From: Desulfuromonadaceae bacterium
GTDB lineage: Bacteria > Desulfobacterota > Desulfuromonadia > Geobacterales > Pseudopelobacteraceae
Length of the DNA stretch: 64,000 nt
Direction of reading: 5' to 3'
NCBI GenBank assembly: GCA_028687585.1
Contig: JAQTZV010000017.1
Span: forward strand, 53,751 to 117,750
This document shows positions 44,345 through 53,424 of this stretch, in pieces; positions within the stretch are counted from its first letter, which is position 1, and the number at the start of each line of letters is the position of its first letter. Made by a program: the position numbers and the translations under genes. The notes beneath the pieces were generated by a model. The model was given only the letters and a program-made list of their open reading frames with translations, did not search any database and was not told the DNA's origin.

Positions 44345-45868
44345 TCATCCCCTCTGCCACTTCAACCAGCCGGAAAGCAGGTTCTTTACAAAAGGTGTCA
44401 ACCGGGTGCGGTTGTAGGCGTCAGCCAGCCGCTTAATGACCTCGGCCTGGGTCGGATACGGGTGGATGGTTTTGCCGATAGCGGAGATTCCGAGTCCATT
44501 GGTAATCGCGAGCGAAAACTCATTGATCATCTCCCCGGCATGTCGGGCTACTATGGTTGCGCCAAGGATTTTGTCACTCCCCTTACGCAGATGAACCCGG
44601 GCAAACCCTTCCGCCTCACCGTCAAGAACAGCCCGGTCGATGTCCGACAGAGGTACGGTGAGTGTGGTCAATTCAATCCCTTTTTCCCTGGCATCACCTT
44701 CATACATCCCGACATGGGCAATTTCCGGGTCGGTATAGGTACACCATGGGATTGTCAGAGCGGAAATCTTCTGCCTTCCCATAAACAGGGCATTGGCGAT
44801 CAGAATACGGGCCATGGCGTCGGCGGTGTGAGTGAACTTGAACGGAAAACAGATGTCCCCTGCGGCATAAACATTCGGATTTGAGGTTTGCAGATTGTCA
44901 TTGACCACGACTCCTGAGCGGTCGAACGTGATGCCGGCATTCTCCAGGCCAAGCCCATCCAGATTTGGTGCGCGCCCAACTCCCACCAGTATGGCGTCTA
45001 CCGTTACATCTATTCGCTTGCCGTCACGTTCAAGATGGAGAATTTTGTCACTGCCGCTCGTTTCAACTCCTGCGATTTTCACCCCAAGCTGCAGGTCGAT
45101 ACCTTCACGGACAAACGTACCATGGAGGATCTCTGCGGCATCAGCGTCTTCACGACCAAGAATATGTGTTCCCAGTTCTATAAGGGATACTCGGCTGCCA
45201 AAGCGGGCAAATGACTGGGCCATCTCGCAACCGATGGGACCGGCACCGATAACGGCAAGGCGGGGTGGAAGTTCGGTCAGGGAAAATATGGTCTCGTTGG
45301 TAAGATACCCTGTCTCTTCCAACCCCGGCACAGGTGGGGCTGCAGCACGGGCGCCGGTGCAGACGGCGGCTTTCTTGAAGCGTAGGGTCTTGCCCGCCAC
45401 CGCAACCGTGTCGGGACCGCTGAAGCTACCCTGACCAATAAATACGTCAATTCCCAGTTCGTCCCGGAAACGTCGGGCGGAGTCGTGATGACTGATATCC
45501 GCCCGTAATCGGCGCATCCGCTCCATAGCGGCGCCGAAGTCAAATCTCAGCTTTTGCCCATCCACAACTCCGAATTCAGCAGAGTTACGGGCATGGTGGA
45601 CAGCGCGGGAGGCACTAATGACACCTTTGGAGGGGACACAGCCGACATTCAGGCAGTCGCCGCCCAGCAGGTGCCGCTCGATCAAGGCAACCTTCCCCCC
45701 CAATCCGGCAGCACCGGCAGCCGAAATCAAACCGGCTGTGCCGCCACCGATGACCACAAGGTTATAACATGGCGCAGGCTCGGGATTAACCCAGTCTGAT
45801 GGGTGAACATTGGCAACCAGGGTTTCATTGTGTGCATCATGGGGTAATACGTCAAATTTAGTTGTCAT
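44345..45868 (-). CDS. mercuric-reductase-like FAD/NAD(P) disulfide oxidoreductase
   Basis: The 507-residue protein has an N-terminal tail of about 35 residues, then FAD binding (NLVVIGGGTAGLISAAGAAGLG), the redox disulfide GGDCLNVGCVPSKG, a second dinucleotide fold (VIGAGPIGCEMAQSFARFG) and a dimerisation domain with HPYPTQAEVI. There is no C-terminal Cys-Cys pair, so it is not a classical mercuric reductase. The start at 45868 (second Met) has GGAG upstream; 45883 is also possible. It heads the operon that includes VTT, selenoprotein, EamA, ArsS and DUF3047 genes and may supply it with reducing power. Confidence 0.88.
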   Translation of the reverse strand: MTTKFDVLPHDAHNETLVANVHPSDWVNPEPAPCYNLVVIGGGTAGLISAAGAAGLGGKVALIERHLLGGDCLNVGCVPSKGVISASRAVHHARNSAEFGVVDGQKLRFDFGAAMERMRRLRADISHHDSARRFRDELGIDVFIGQGSFSGPDTVAVAGKTLRFKKAAVCTGARAAAPPVPGLEETGYLTNETIFSLTELPPRLAVIGAGPIGCEMAQSFARFGSRVSLIELGTHILGREDADAAEILHGTFVREGIDLQLGVKIAGVETSGSDKILHLERDGKRIDVTVDAILVGVGRAPNLDGLGLENAGITFDRSGVVVNDNLQTSNPNVYAAGDICFPFKFTHTADAMARILIANALFMGRQKISALTIPWCTYTDPEIAHVGMYEGDAREKGIELTTLTVPLSDIDRAVLDGEAEGFARVHLRKGSDKILGATIVARHAGEMINEFSLAITNGLGISAIGKTIHPYPTQAEVIKRLADAYNRTRLTPFVKNLLSGWLKWQRG

Positions 45869-46073
45869 TTGCGACGTCTCCATCCTGACAGGATATCTGC
45901 TTTGCGTTGCGACTCAACGCGGCATAATCAACTGTAATGAGGTGAATTCCGGCCGTTCCATCTCCTCATTGGATATGACGGAAAAGATATTATTGATCGT
46001 TTGATGTACCAGTATTTGTTTTCCATAAATCATCTCCACCCTTTGGAACCTGTCTGAGTCAACCCAAAAACCC

Positions 46074-46529
46074 TCAACATTTCAGGCATTGGATATTCCC
46101 TTTCTCGCCCCAACGTCGCAACGCTTCATTCGTTCGTGCCAATCCGGAGGCAACGTGTGACTTCATCGCCAAGGTAAAGAGCGGACCAATGATCCCGCCG
46201 AATGTGAACCACTGTATGAATTTCAGCTTGTCAGCGGTGATAACTTCAAGCCCGACACGGTATTTCCAGTTAAAAATCCAGGCACAAAATATGGTCTGTT
46301 GCCAACAGAAGCTTTTGTCAGGCTCCACTGAAAGCACCTTTGGATTGATCTCAAATGGAGCTGATTCAATAAGGGCGACAACAAAACTCAAATATTCCCC
46401 TTCAACTAACTTTCCTGAAGCTTGCTTGATAACCGGGTTCCAATTCGGGTAAAGACCACAATCGGCAAGCAGTTCCCAGATGCGTTCAACCGGTGCCTCA
46501 AGGGTTATTTCAGTCCTGATTTCGTTCAT
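46074..46529 (-). CDS. SRPBCC-family protein
   Basis: The 151-residue protein opens IRTEITLEAPVERIWELLAD and includes YPNWNPVI, the standard signature of START/Bet v 1-like SRPBCC domains that bind hydrophobic small molecules. It appears single-domain and soluble. It ends the group of minus-strand genes that starts with the TetR gene at 48366. Ligand unknown. Confidence 0.8.
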   Translation of the reverse strand: MNEIRTEITLEAPVERIWELLADCGLYPNWNPVIKQASGKLVEGEYLSFVVALIESAPFEINPKVLSVEPDKSFCWQQTIFCAWIFNWKYRVGLEVITADKLKFIQWFTFGGIIGPLFTLAMKSHVASGLARTNEALRRWGEKGNIQCLKC

Positions 46530-46616
46530 AACCTGATCCTGATTCGTATCACTGTCTAAATTCAGTATCTATGAACGAGACAGCAAAAGATGGCGGTGAG
46601 CTTACATGTTTGAAAA

Positions 46617-47057
46617 TTATTTTGCCGATTTCTCAATTAATCCTCCCAAAGGCACCAGCGGTTTGAGCTGATCGTCGCTCAGGCCGTGACGCTGCTTGAG
46701 AAAGTCAGGCCGGTTGTAACTTAACCATACCTTGCCGTCGGCATCTTCCCAGGCAAGAGCTTTGAGAGGCAAGTCGATTCCTGTAGTCGGAGCAACCTTC
46801 ATCAAAGTGGTCCCGGCCTTCGGATTGCCGAATATCAGCAGTTGACTGGCTTTCATGATAAGGCCTGCTTTGGCCGCCTCGGCTTGATGGTCTATGCGGG
46901 CGAAGACAGTAATATTTTTCTCTTTGACAAGTGTTTCCAGACGATTGATTGTTTCAGCCACACTGTAACTGCTGGGAACGGTTTTCAGGCCGTTATCGGC
47001 GGCAATGGACAGTACCGGCAGCATTAACAACGCTATTGCCATCAATAGTGATTTCAT
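46617..47057 (-). CDS. exported DUF302 protein
   Basis: The 146-residue protein has a signal peptide (about 1-19, ending SIAA) followed by a DUF302 domain: VAETINRLETLVKEKNITVFARIDHQAEA, LLIFGNPKAGTTLM, DLPLKALAWED. It is periplasmic by prediction. The start at 47057 is chosen for its signal peptide and an AAGGAGATC site upstream. The function of DUF302 is not established. Confidence 0.85.
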   Translation of the reverse strand: MKSLLMAIALLMLPVLSIAADNGLKTVPSSYSVAETINRLETLVKEKNITVFARIDHQAEAAKAGLIMKASQLLIFGNPKAGTTLMKVAPTTGIDLPLKALAWEDADGKVWLSYNRPDFLKQRHGLSDDQLKPLVPLGGLIEKSAK

Positions 47058-47205
47058 GGTTGATCTCCTTGAGTCCATTTTTGTGTTGTATTTACTGTTC
47101 GTATCAGTGAGCTTCCTTGCGCAGTTGTCGCTCACGCAGATCATCTTTTCACTGGTACGGCAAATCTACAATTGACCCGGCTGGTAATGTTTCTGTTGTA
47201 ATCTT

Positions 47206-47736
47206 TCAGAAGTCAACTTCGACCTGCAGAACATCCAGAAACTTGTTGAAGGCTGTAAAGAGTTCCATAACGCCCAACGCCTCAATAATCTCGGCATCGG
47301 TAGCGCCTGTTTGCTTGAGCGCAGCAAACTCTTCATCGGGAACTCGCAATGGTGCGGTGTTTGCTTTTCGGGCAAACGATATCAGTGCCCGTTCCCTGGC
47401 AGTGAAGCTCGCCTGCTCCAGCTCTTCTTCAATAGATTTTATCTCATCCTCAGACACTCCAATTGCCCGCAACGCTCCCGTGTGAGCGGCCACACAATAA
47501 GCACAGCCATTATCACGTGATACCAGAACTGCAATGGCTTGTTTAGTCTTCTGGCTTAACGTTCCTGCTCCCATTACTGCTTTTACTTTGTCCCAGTTGG
47601 CTTTGAGCAACGGCAGGTGATTGGCATAGGTGAGAAAAAGGTTCGGTACTTTCCCGAATGCACCTTCAATTTCGGTAAAAACCTCTTTTACTTCTGGTGT
47701 GGATGTCGTTACGTCATACGTATCAATTCTTGACAT
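47206..47736 (-). CDS. AhpD-like carboxymuconolactone decarboxylase-family protein
   Basis: The 176-residue all-helical protein has CAYCVAAHTGAL, the CxxC-x3-H redox motif of AhpD-type peroxidase-related proteins. The preceding SQKTKQAIAVLVSRDNG is typical. It lies 42 bp after the TetR gene on the same strand, so it is the probable regulated target. A GGAGGAAAG ribosome site precedes the start. Confidence 0.85.
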   Translation of the reverse strand: MSRIDTYDVTTSTPEVKEVFTEIEGAFGKVPNLFLTYANHLPLLKANWDKVKAVMGAGTLSQKTKQAIAVLVSRDNGCAYCVAAHTGALRAIGVSEDEIKSIEEELEQASFTARERALISFARKANTAPLRVPDEEFAALKQTGATDAEIIEALGVMELFTAFNKFLDVLQVEVDF

Positions 47737-47778
47737 TTGTCTTTCCTCCTTTTCTGATTTGTGTGCGCAACTCTTAGT

Positions 47779-48366
47779 CTAATTGTGTAAATCTAGGGTG
47801 ATTCGTAATGTCTCAAGACACTCTTTCATCGGACGTTCATCCTTTTTGAGCCGGGACATCATGATGCCACCCTCTATAGTGGCGATGATGTGTTTTGCCA
47901 AAGCTTCACTACTGATGTCGGTTCTGATTTGCCCTGATTTCTGTGCCGCAGCGACAACGACTTCAACTCTGTCGATCCACTCATCAAAAACAGTATCGAT
48001 AACTCCGGCAAACTCAGAGTCAGAATCACTCATTTCCAAGGCGGTGTTGCCGAAAATGCAGCCGCCGACAAATCCAGTACCCAAGTGTTTCTCCAATGCA
48101 CACTGAAAGAATGTATCAATAGATGCTCCGGGATTTTCACCGCCAAGAACCTTAGTCAGAAAATTCATGAACTCAGCCGTCGCTTCGCTCAAAACCTCGC
48201 GTGCAATGGAATCTTTCCCTGCAAAATGGAAATACAGGCTCCCTTTCTGCATGCCTGTGGCCGCAACAAGGTCACTAATCGTTGTTGCATTGAAACCCTT
48301 GCTGTTGAAAAGCTCTCGTGCAACTTCAAGAATTTTTTCACGAGTCATTTCGCCTTTGGTTTTCAT
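47779..48366 (-). CDS. TetR-family repressor
   Basis: The 195-residue protein has an N-terminal HTH (TISDLVAATGMQKGSLYFHFAGKDSI) and a helical ligand domain (GGCIFGNTALEMSD is typical of the YxaF/LmrA-like group). The start at 48366 follows GGGGGCAGAG; starts at 48378 and 48417 remain open. A palindrome at 48383-48400 overlaps its promoter region, suggesting autoregulation. It precedes an AhpD-like gene and probably controls it. Confidence 0.85.
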   Translation of the reverse strand: MKTKGEMTREKILEVARELFNSKGFNATTISDLVAATGMQKGSLYFHFAGKDSIAREVLSEATAEFMNFLTKVLGGENPGASIDTFFQCALEKHLGTGFVGGCIFGNTALEMSDSDSEFAGVIDTVFDEWIDRVEVVVAAAQKSGQIRTDISSEALAKHIIATIEGGIMMSRLKKDERPMKECLETLRITLDLHN

Positions 48367-48382
48367 CTCTGCCCCCATTAAA

Positions 48383-48400
48383 AAACCGAACGTTTGGTTT
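48383..48400. promoter_or_regulatory. palindromic operator upstream of tetR
   Basis: AAACCGAACGTTTGGTTT is a near-perfect 9-bp inverted repeat (8 of 9 positions) centred on the bond between 48391 and 48392. It lies 17 bp before the TetR start. The size and position suit a TetR dimer site. Confidence 0.7.
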
Positions 48401-48455
48401 ATTATGGCATTCCCCATGAATAAGTCAATGTAATTTATTCAATTGCGTTATTAAT

Positions 48456-48605
48456 GATTTGATAGCCAGCAATGAGGAGTTTGCCAAACACGTTATGCAG
48501 TCAATGAGGCGACTTGTCGCCGAAGATTGGGGAGATATCCGCGATGAAGACAGAGCTATCAACTCATTTGCGCTACAGCAGGGAGAGCGTTTATTCTTGG
48601 ACTAA
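48456..48605 (+). pseudogene. fragment of a small plasmid/phage-type protein
   Basis: A 49-codon frame without a clear start reads DLIASNEEFAKHVMQSM, then EDWGDIRDEDRAINSFALQQGERL. It resembles the C-terminal part of short mobile-element proteins with the pattern DWGDL-x-x-EDK-x2-N-x2-AL. No partner genes are present. It is probably a relic. Confidence 0.45.
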
Positions 48606-48690
48606 AAAAAGAAGGAGTGCCGACAATGTGTAATGCCGTTTAACCCAGGCTGATTATGTTTGAATAACAATCTGCTCTGCCGAGGGTTTG

Positions 48691-50631
48691 TCAGCTTTTA
48701 CTAGTGGTTTGTTTCACATAATTCAAGGTCCCGCCGGCGAGCAGCTCCTGACGCTGACGGTGTGACAGCTCCAGCAGCGTAATTATTTCCCTGCCGTTGA
48801 TAACGACCGGAATTTCAGTAGCTCCGCTTTCAACAAGATTCCTGACAGCAGGTATGGAGATTATATTTCCCTGCCTGAAAAATTCATAATCTGCCGGACT
48901 TTTGAATATCAATGGCAGGATACCGAAATTGACCAGATTGGCTTTATGGATTCGTGCAAAGCTTTTGACTATCTTTGCGCGAATTCCAAGATAACGGGGT
49001 GCAATTGCGGCGTGCTCGCGGGAAGAACCCTGGCCATAGTTTTCACCGGCAACGACGATTCCATTGCCGATTGCCAGCGCTCGGGCCGGAAAATCCGCGT
49101 CAATTTGTTCAAAAACATGCTTGCTGATGGCCGGGATGTTACTACGAAGCGGCAGTACCTTGTTTCCGGCCGGCATGATATGGTCAGTGGTAATGTTATC
49201 ACCAAGTGTAATGACGACAGTGGCTGCAAGTGTTTCAGGCAATGCCTCGAAATCAGGCAACGGTACAATATTTGGCCCGGTTTTTATCATGATGTCAGCA
49301 CTGTCTTCCAACGGAAAAATGATACCGGAATCGTCCAGAAGATATTTCTCAGGATTCTGTACCGCCGAATATGCTTTCGTATCTCCAAGTTTACGCGGAT
49401 CAGTTATGACGCCGAATATTCCGGATGCTGCCGCAGTTTCCGGCGAACAGAGATATACCCTGTCGCCTTTCGTACCGCTCCGGCCAGGAAAATTGCGCGG
49501 GAAGGTGCGCAGACTGACCTGATCTGTCCCCGGAGCCTGCCCCATACCGATGCATCCAAGGCAGCCAGACTGATGGATGCTGACGCCTGCCATCAACAAC
49601 GTCAGAATACCACCATCCTGCGCAACATTTTCCAACACTTGACGGCTGCCCGGATTGATATGAAAGTGTACCCCCGGAGCAACCCGCTTCCCTTCCATTA
49701 TCCGGCAGACGGTCATGAGATCCCTGTATGACGAGTTCACCGAACTTCCCACAATGACCTGATCAACCTGCGTTCCTGCAACTTCACGGACAGGAACGAC
49801 ATTGTCGGGAGACGAGGGGCAGGCAATGAGTGGCTCTACTGTAGAAAGATCTATTTCATCGTACTCGTCATACTCTGCCCCCTCATCGGCCGCCAGTGGT
49901 CGCCAGTCTCCACCCCTCTCCTGTGAAACGAGGAATTGGCGTGTTCTTTCATCCGAGGGGAATATTGATGAGGTAGCCCCCAGTTCAGCTCCCATATTGC
50001 CGATGGTAGCACGATCGGTAACTGAGAGTGTTGCTACGCTAGGTCCGTAATACTCAATGACTTTGCCAACTCCCCCCTTAACAGTATGTCTCCGTAACAT
50101 TTCAAGGATCACATCTTTGCCGGAAACCCAATCCGGCAGTGTGCCGGTCAACTTGACTCCCATGACTTTCGGACAGGGGAGACTGAAAGGGTGTCCGGCC
50201 ATTGCCAACGCAACATCCAATCCTCCGGCGCCGATAGCCAACACCGACAGTCCGGCAGCTGTTGGCGAGTGGGAATCTGCTCCCAGCAGCGTCATGCCGG
50301 GAATTCCGAAACGCTCCAGGTGCACCTGATGGGAAACGCCATTGCCCGGTTTGGAAAGGTGCATGCCATACTTCAAGGCTGCCGATGTCAGAAACGCATG
50401 ATCGTCGGCATTCTTGTAATCGGTCTGTAGCAGGTTATGGTCGATATATTGTGCCGCCAATCCTACTTTTACCCGTGGCAGCTCCATGGCAATAAACTCC
50501 AGCATCGCCATGGTGCCGGTGGCGTCCTGCAACAGAGTGTGATCAATTTTAATCGAGATTTCAGTGTCCGGAATCAGCGCACCACCTACCAGATGCGACT
50601 CCAGAATCTTGGTTGTGAGATTTTTTTTCAT
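48691..50631 (-). CDS. aconitate hydratase
   Basis: The 646-residue protein is an aconitase of the shorter type, with the catalytic and substrate motifs LLGADSHSPTAAG, ANLGAELGA-type sequence (NMGAELGATSSIFPSD) and a C-terminal swivel domain (ENYGQGSSREHAA). Two cluster cysteines are seen in CLGCIG. The third usual ligand position, normally GSC, reads VGSSVNSSYRD with Ser. It converts citrate to isocitrate in the TCA cycle. The start at 50631 has GGAAGGTGG upstream; a GTG at 50643 is possible. Confidence 0.85.
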   Translation of the reverse strand: MKKNLTTKILESHLVGGALIPDTEISIKIDHTLLQDATGTMAMLEFIAMELPRVKVGLAAQYIDHNLLQTDYKNADDHAFLTSAALKYGMHLSKPGNGVSHQVHLERFGIPGMTLLGADSHSPTAAGLSVLAIGAGGLDVALAMAGHPFSLPCPKVMGVKLTGTLPDWVSGKDVILEMLRRHTVKGGVGKVIEYYGPSVATLSVTDRATIGNMGAELGATSSIFPSDERTRQFLVSQERGGDWRPLAADEGAEYDEYDEIDLSTVEPLIACPSSPDNVVPVREVAGTQVDQVIVGSSVNSSYRDLMTVCRIMEGKRVAPGVHFHINPGSRQVLENVAQDGGILTLLMAGVSIHQSGCLGCIGMGQAPGTDQVSLRTFPRNFPGRSGTKGDRVYLCSPETAAASGIFGVITDPRKLGDTKAYSAVQNPEKYLLDDSGIIFPLEDSADIMIKTGPNIVPLPDFEALPETLAATVVITLGDNITTDHIMPAGNKVLPLRSNIPAISKHVFEQIDADFPARALAIGNGIVVAGENYGQGSSREHAAIAPRYLGIRAKIVKSFARIHKANLVNFGILPLIFKSPADYEFFRQGNIISIPAVRNLVESGATEIPVVINGREIITLLELSHRQRQELLAGGTLNYVKQTTSKS

Positions 50632-50709
50632 ACCTGTCACCACCTTCCACTTCTTCCAAATATTCCCCTTTTGCAGAAAGTCGAGTAATGGTACGGGTAT
50701 TATTTGGCA

Positions 50710-50916
50710 CTATTTTGATTCAGAGAAGTTCTCAACGCACTCGTTGCGGGACCAGGAATCAAGCTCGCCAGTCGTGAGCCTGACCTGTACTGTTTCTCCT
50801 GCCTCAGTGCAACCGAAAGAATACCCCGACTGACCGTTTTTTATGTTCAGTAGCGGTACACTCTCATCCCTTTGCTCTGTTCGATAGCACACCTGTGAAA
50901 AATTATTTGCAGTCAT
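50710..50916 (-). CDS. hypothetical 68-residue protein
   Basis: A small soluble protein with YSFGCTEAG and VQVRLTTGELDSWSRNECVEN. An AGGAGGTGAG ribosome site precedes the ATG at 50916. It sits between the aconitase gene and a ferritin-like gene on the same strand. No family recognised. Confidence 0.6.
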   Translation of the reverse strand: MTANNFSQVCYRTEQRDESVPLLNIKNGQSGYSFGCTEAGETVQVRLTTGELDSWSRNECVENFSESK

Positions 50917-50939
50917 GGAACTCACCTCCTTATTTCATG

Positions 50940-51428
50940 CTATAGGCTTTTGAGATTGCTGAATTCACCCCATTCCAGATATGATTTGGGCTGCTCAACG
51001 AAGAAATATATTTCCTCGAGCATTTTCAGATGATCCTTTTCTCTACCTGCAAGCATCTGGCAGGTTTTTTTCAGCGATTCACTCCCCGTCTGATTACTTA
51101 AGAAGTCAAAGAACTCGATCATTTCATTCTCTTCCTGTTCCGCTAAACGACAGGCATCAGGATCGTCTTTCATTGTTTCAGCAAGCGTCACCAGATCGAC
51201 ATGTGGGCTGTACAGACAAACCGTATCATCAAGTTCGTTCAGTCTCTGCGTGTCGTTAATTTTCACGTCGTTTTCCAAAACCATCAACTTTTCAACGTAT
51301 TCCCCCTCCGCTGCGGCAAACAGCGAAAACAAGTGCTTCAATTCCTTATTAGCGACCGTATCTGCAAGACGCTCATAGTGTGCCTGCGTCTCCTTCTTCA
51401 TTTCTATCGTGCTTTCAAGTATGTTCAT
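50940..51428 (-). CDS. ferritin/rubrerythrin-like protein
   Basis: The 162-residue helical protein has paired carboxylate-His motifs in the ferritin-like pattern: EMKKETQAHYERLAD and LAEQEENEMIEFFDFL, with GREKDHLKMLEEIYFF near the end. There is no rubredoxin domain, so it is an erythrin-like di-iron protein. Peroxide handling or iron storage is likely. A GGGGGAGGAG ribosome site precedes its start. Confidence 0.8.
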   Translation of the reverse strand: MNILESTIEMKKETQAHYERLADTVANKELKHLFSLFAAAEGEYVEKLMVLENDVKINDTQRLNELDDTVCLYSPHVDLVTLAETMKDDPDACRLAEQEENEMIEFFDFLSNQTGSESLKKTCQMLAGREKDHLKMLEEIYFFVEQPKSYLEWGEFSNLKSL

Positions 51429-51777
51429 TTTTCAATCTCCTCCCCCTGCTTGACATTACTGTCAAATTTTTTATCCCCTCTACTGGTTCCATAATATCAT
51501 TTTTGTACATTTATGGCACAAATAATCTTAACCAATAAAGTCAACAATAGTTTGTTCAATTATTATTGTGGGGCTGGGTAGCGGAACGTCAGGTTCCTAA
51601 TAGAGAGGACAATTAACTACTCCGTTTTTTTTCGCAGGGGTATAATGGGGCCACAACGATCCAAAATACGTCCCGGTCTATTCATGTCTGATAGTTAGTT
51701 ATTGTTTGCAGGGTGAATCTGAGTTCAGCCTTGCATAGCGTGGCGGTGTTGACGGGATTGTACGGCAGGATGTACAG
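51429..51777. other. divergent intergenic region, no gene seen
   Basis: The region separates the ferritin-like gene (minus) from merA (plus). It is AT-rich between 51470 and 51570, with promoters presumably for both genes. I see no MerR-type dyad operator with the usual 19-bp spacing and no merR, merT or merP gene. Confidence 0.5.
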
Positions 51778-53190
51778 ATGAATAAATCACACGACCTGAT
51801 AATACTCGGTTCCGGTTCAACCGCTTTTGCAGCAGCAATTCGAGCTGCAAGCTATGGCGTGCGGGTGTTGATGTTTGAAAAGAGTGTACTCGGTGGTACC
51901 TGTGTGAATTGGGGATGCGTTCCCAGCAAAACCATGATTCACGCAGCACTTTTCAAACATGAAGCACATCTTGGCAGTAGCATTGGTATTATCGGCGACG
52001 ATACGGGACGTACCATTGATGTGGAGCATCTTTTCAGGCACCGGGAGGCTGTCGTTGCCAGGTTACGGCAGGAACGCTACCTTGACGTCCTGAAAAAGGT
52101 GAATGGACTTGAATTAGTTAAAGGGGCCGCACGATTCGTCGATTCTCATGTTGTTGAGTGTGATGGCCGTCGTTACAGCTCTGAACGATTTCTAATAGCC
52201 GTTGGCGGCGCTCCTCGTGTCCCGGATATTCCAGGTCTTGAGAAATGCCCCTATTACACCAGTCGCACCGCCCTGCTGGCCAAAAAACTCCCTGCATCGC
52301 TCGTAATACTGGGAGGTGGCGTTATCGCAGTTGAGTTGGGTCAGATGTATCATCGTCTCGGTTGCCGGGTGACGATTCTTGAGCATGGCTCCCGCATACT
52401 GCCAACTATTGAACGGGAGCTATCTTCAACAATACAGGACATTTTGGAACAGGAAGGTATCACGGTAGTTACGAATGCAAATCTCTGTTTTCTGGACAGG
52501 GTAGGTGGGGTGACCGTTGTATCTGCCGAAATTGGAGGGATGCACCATGAATTTACCTCCGATAACTTTCTCATTGCCGTTGGCACTGTTCCGGCGACAT
52601 CTGATATTGGCATCGAAACAACAGGCGTGACGCTGGATGCCAAGGGTTTCGTCATAACAGACAAGCAGATGCGCAGCACAAAAAATGGAATATGGGCCGC
52701 CGGAGATGTGGTTGGCAAAATGATGGTAGCCACTGTTGGCGCAAAAGAAGGAATTGTTGCAGTGGATGATATGTTTAACAGGGGATGTGGTTGTGCCATG
52801 AATTATCTTGCGATACCTATGGCCATATTTACCGACCCGGAAGTCGCCATGGTAGGGCATACTGAAGAGAGTGCCCGGCAGGCAGGCTATGATTGTGTTA
52901 CTAACTGTATGCCGGTTAGTGCTATTGCCAAAGCGCATATCACCGGAATGACTTCCGGGGTTTTCAAGATGATTGCCGACCGGATTACCGGGCGTATTTT
53001 AGGTGTTCATCTGGTTTGCCATAGAGGTGCGGAGATAATCAACGAGGCTGCTTTGGCATTGCACATGCGGGCAACGATAGCTGATGTTGCATCTACTTCG
53101 CACGTCTACCCCTCTATCGGTGAGGGTCTTAAACTTTGTGCCCAGGGATTCAGCCAGGATATCAGTCGCCTTTCTTGTTGCGCAGAGTGA
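51778..53190 (+). CDS. merA: mercuric reductase MerA (core form)
   Basis: The 470-residue protein has LIILGSGSTAFAAAIRAASYG (FAD), the redox disulfide GGTCVNWGCVPSKT, a second dinucleotide fold (VILGGGVIAVELGQMYHRLG) and the C-terminal vicinal cysteines SCCAE that deliver Hg(II) in true MerA. The N-terminal metallochaperone domain (NmerA) is absent, as in many core forms. It reduces Hg(II) to Hg(0) with NADPH. It stands alone without merR, merT or merP. Confidence 0.9.
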   Translation: MNKSHDLIILGSGSTAFAAAIRAASYGVRVLMFEKSVLGGTCVNWGCVPSKTMIHAALFKHEAHLGSSIGIIGDDTGRTIDVEHLFRHREAVVARLRQERYLDVLKKVNGLELVKGAARFVDSHVVECDGRRYSSERFLIAVGGAPRVPDIPGLEKCPYYTSRTALLAKKLPASLVILGGGVIAVELGQMYHRLGCRVTILEHGSRILPTIERELSSTIQDILEQEGITVVTNANLCFLDRVGGVTVVSAEIGGMHHEFTSDNFLIAVGTVPATSDIGIETTGVTLDAKGFVITDKQMRSTKNGIWAAGDVVGKMMVATVGAKEGIVAVDDMFNRGCGCAMNYLAIPMAIFTDPEVAMVGHTEESARQAGYDCVTNCMPVSAIAKAHITGMTSGVFKMIADRITGRILGVHLVCHRGAEIINEAALALHMRATIADVASTSHVYPSIGEGLKLCAQGFSQDISRLSCCAE

Positions 53191-53424
53191 CAAATACAGC
53201 GCGGCATGGTGGTGACTATTATTGAACGGACGTAAAAAGCAGTGGCCCTCAGTGGGCCTGTCTATCTGATTGTGTAAATGGTTTTTCGGTCTTACGGAGT
53301 TCAGCGTCATTTCAACGTAATAAGCCCGACCTGAGGATTTAGGACAGGTCTTGTCGTTTGCTGAATCTTGAATTTGCAATTAATTGTTTGAAGAGTGGAA
53401 ATTGTTGTACCCTCACTCCTTTCC

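Noticed and set aside
44345..45868. Second mercuric reductase
   Set aside because: It lacks the C-terminal Cys-Cys pair and sits in a different operon; kept as a mercuric-reductase-like flavoprotein only.
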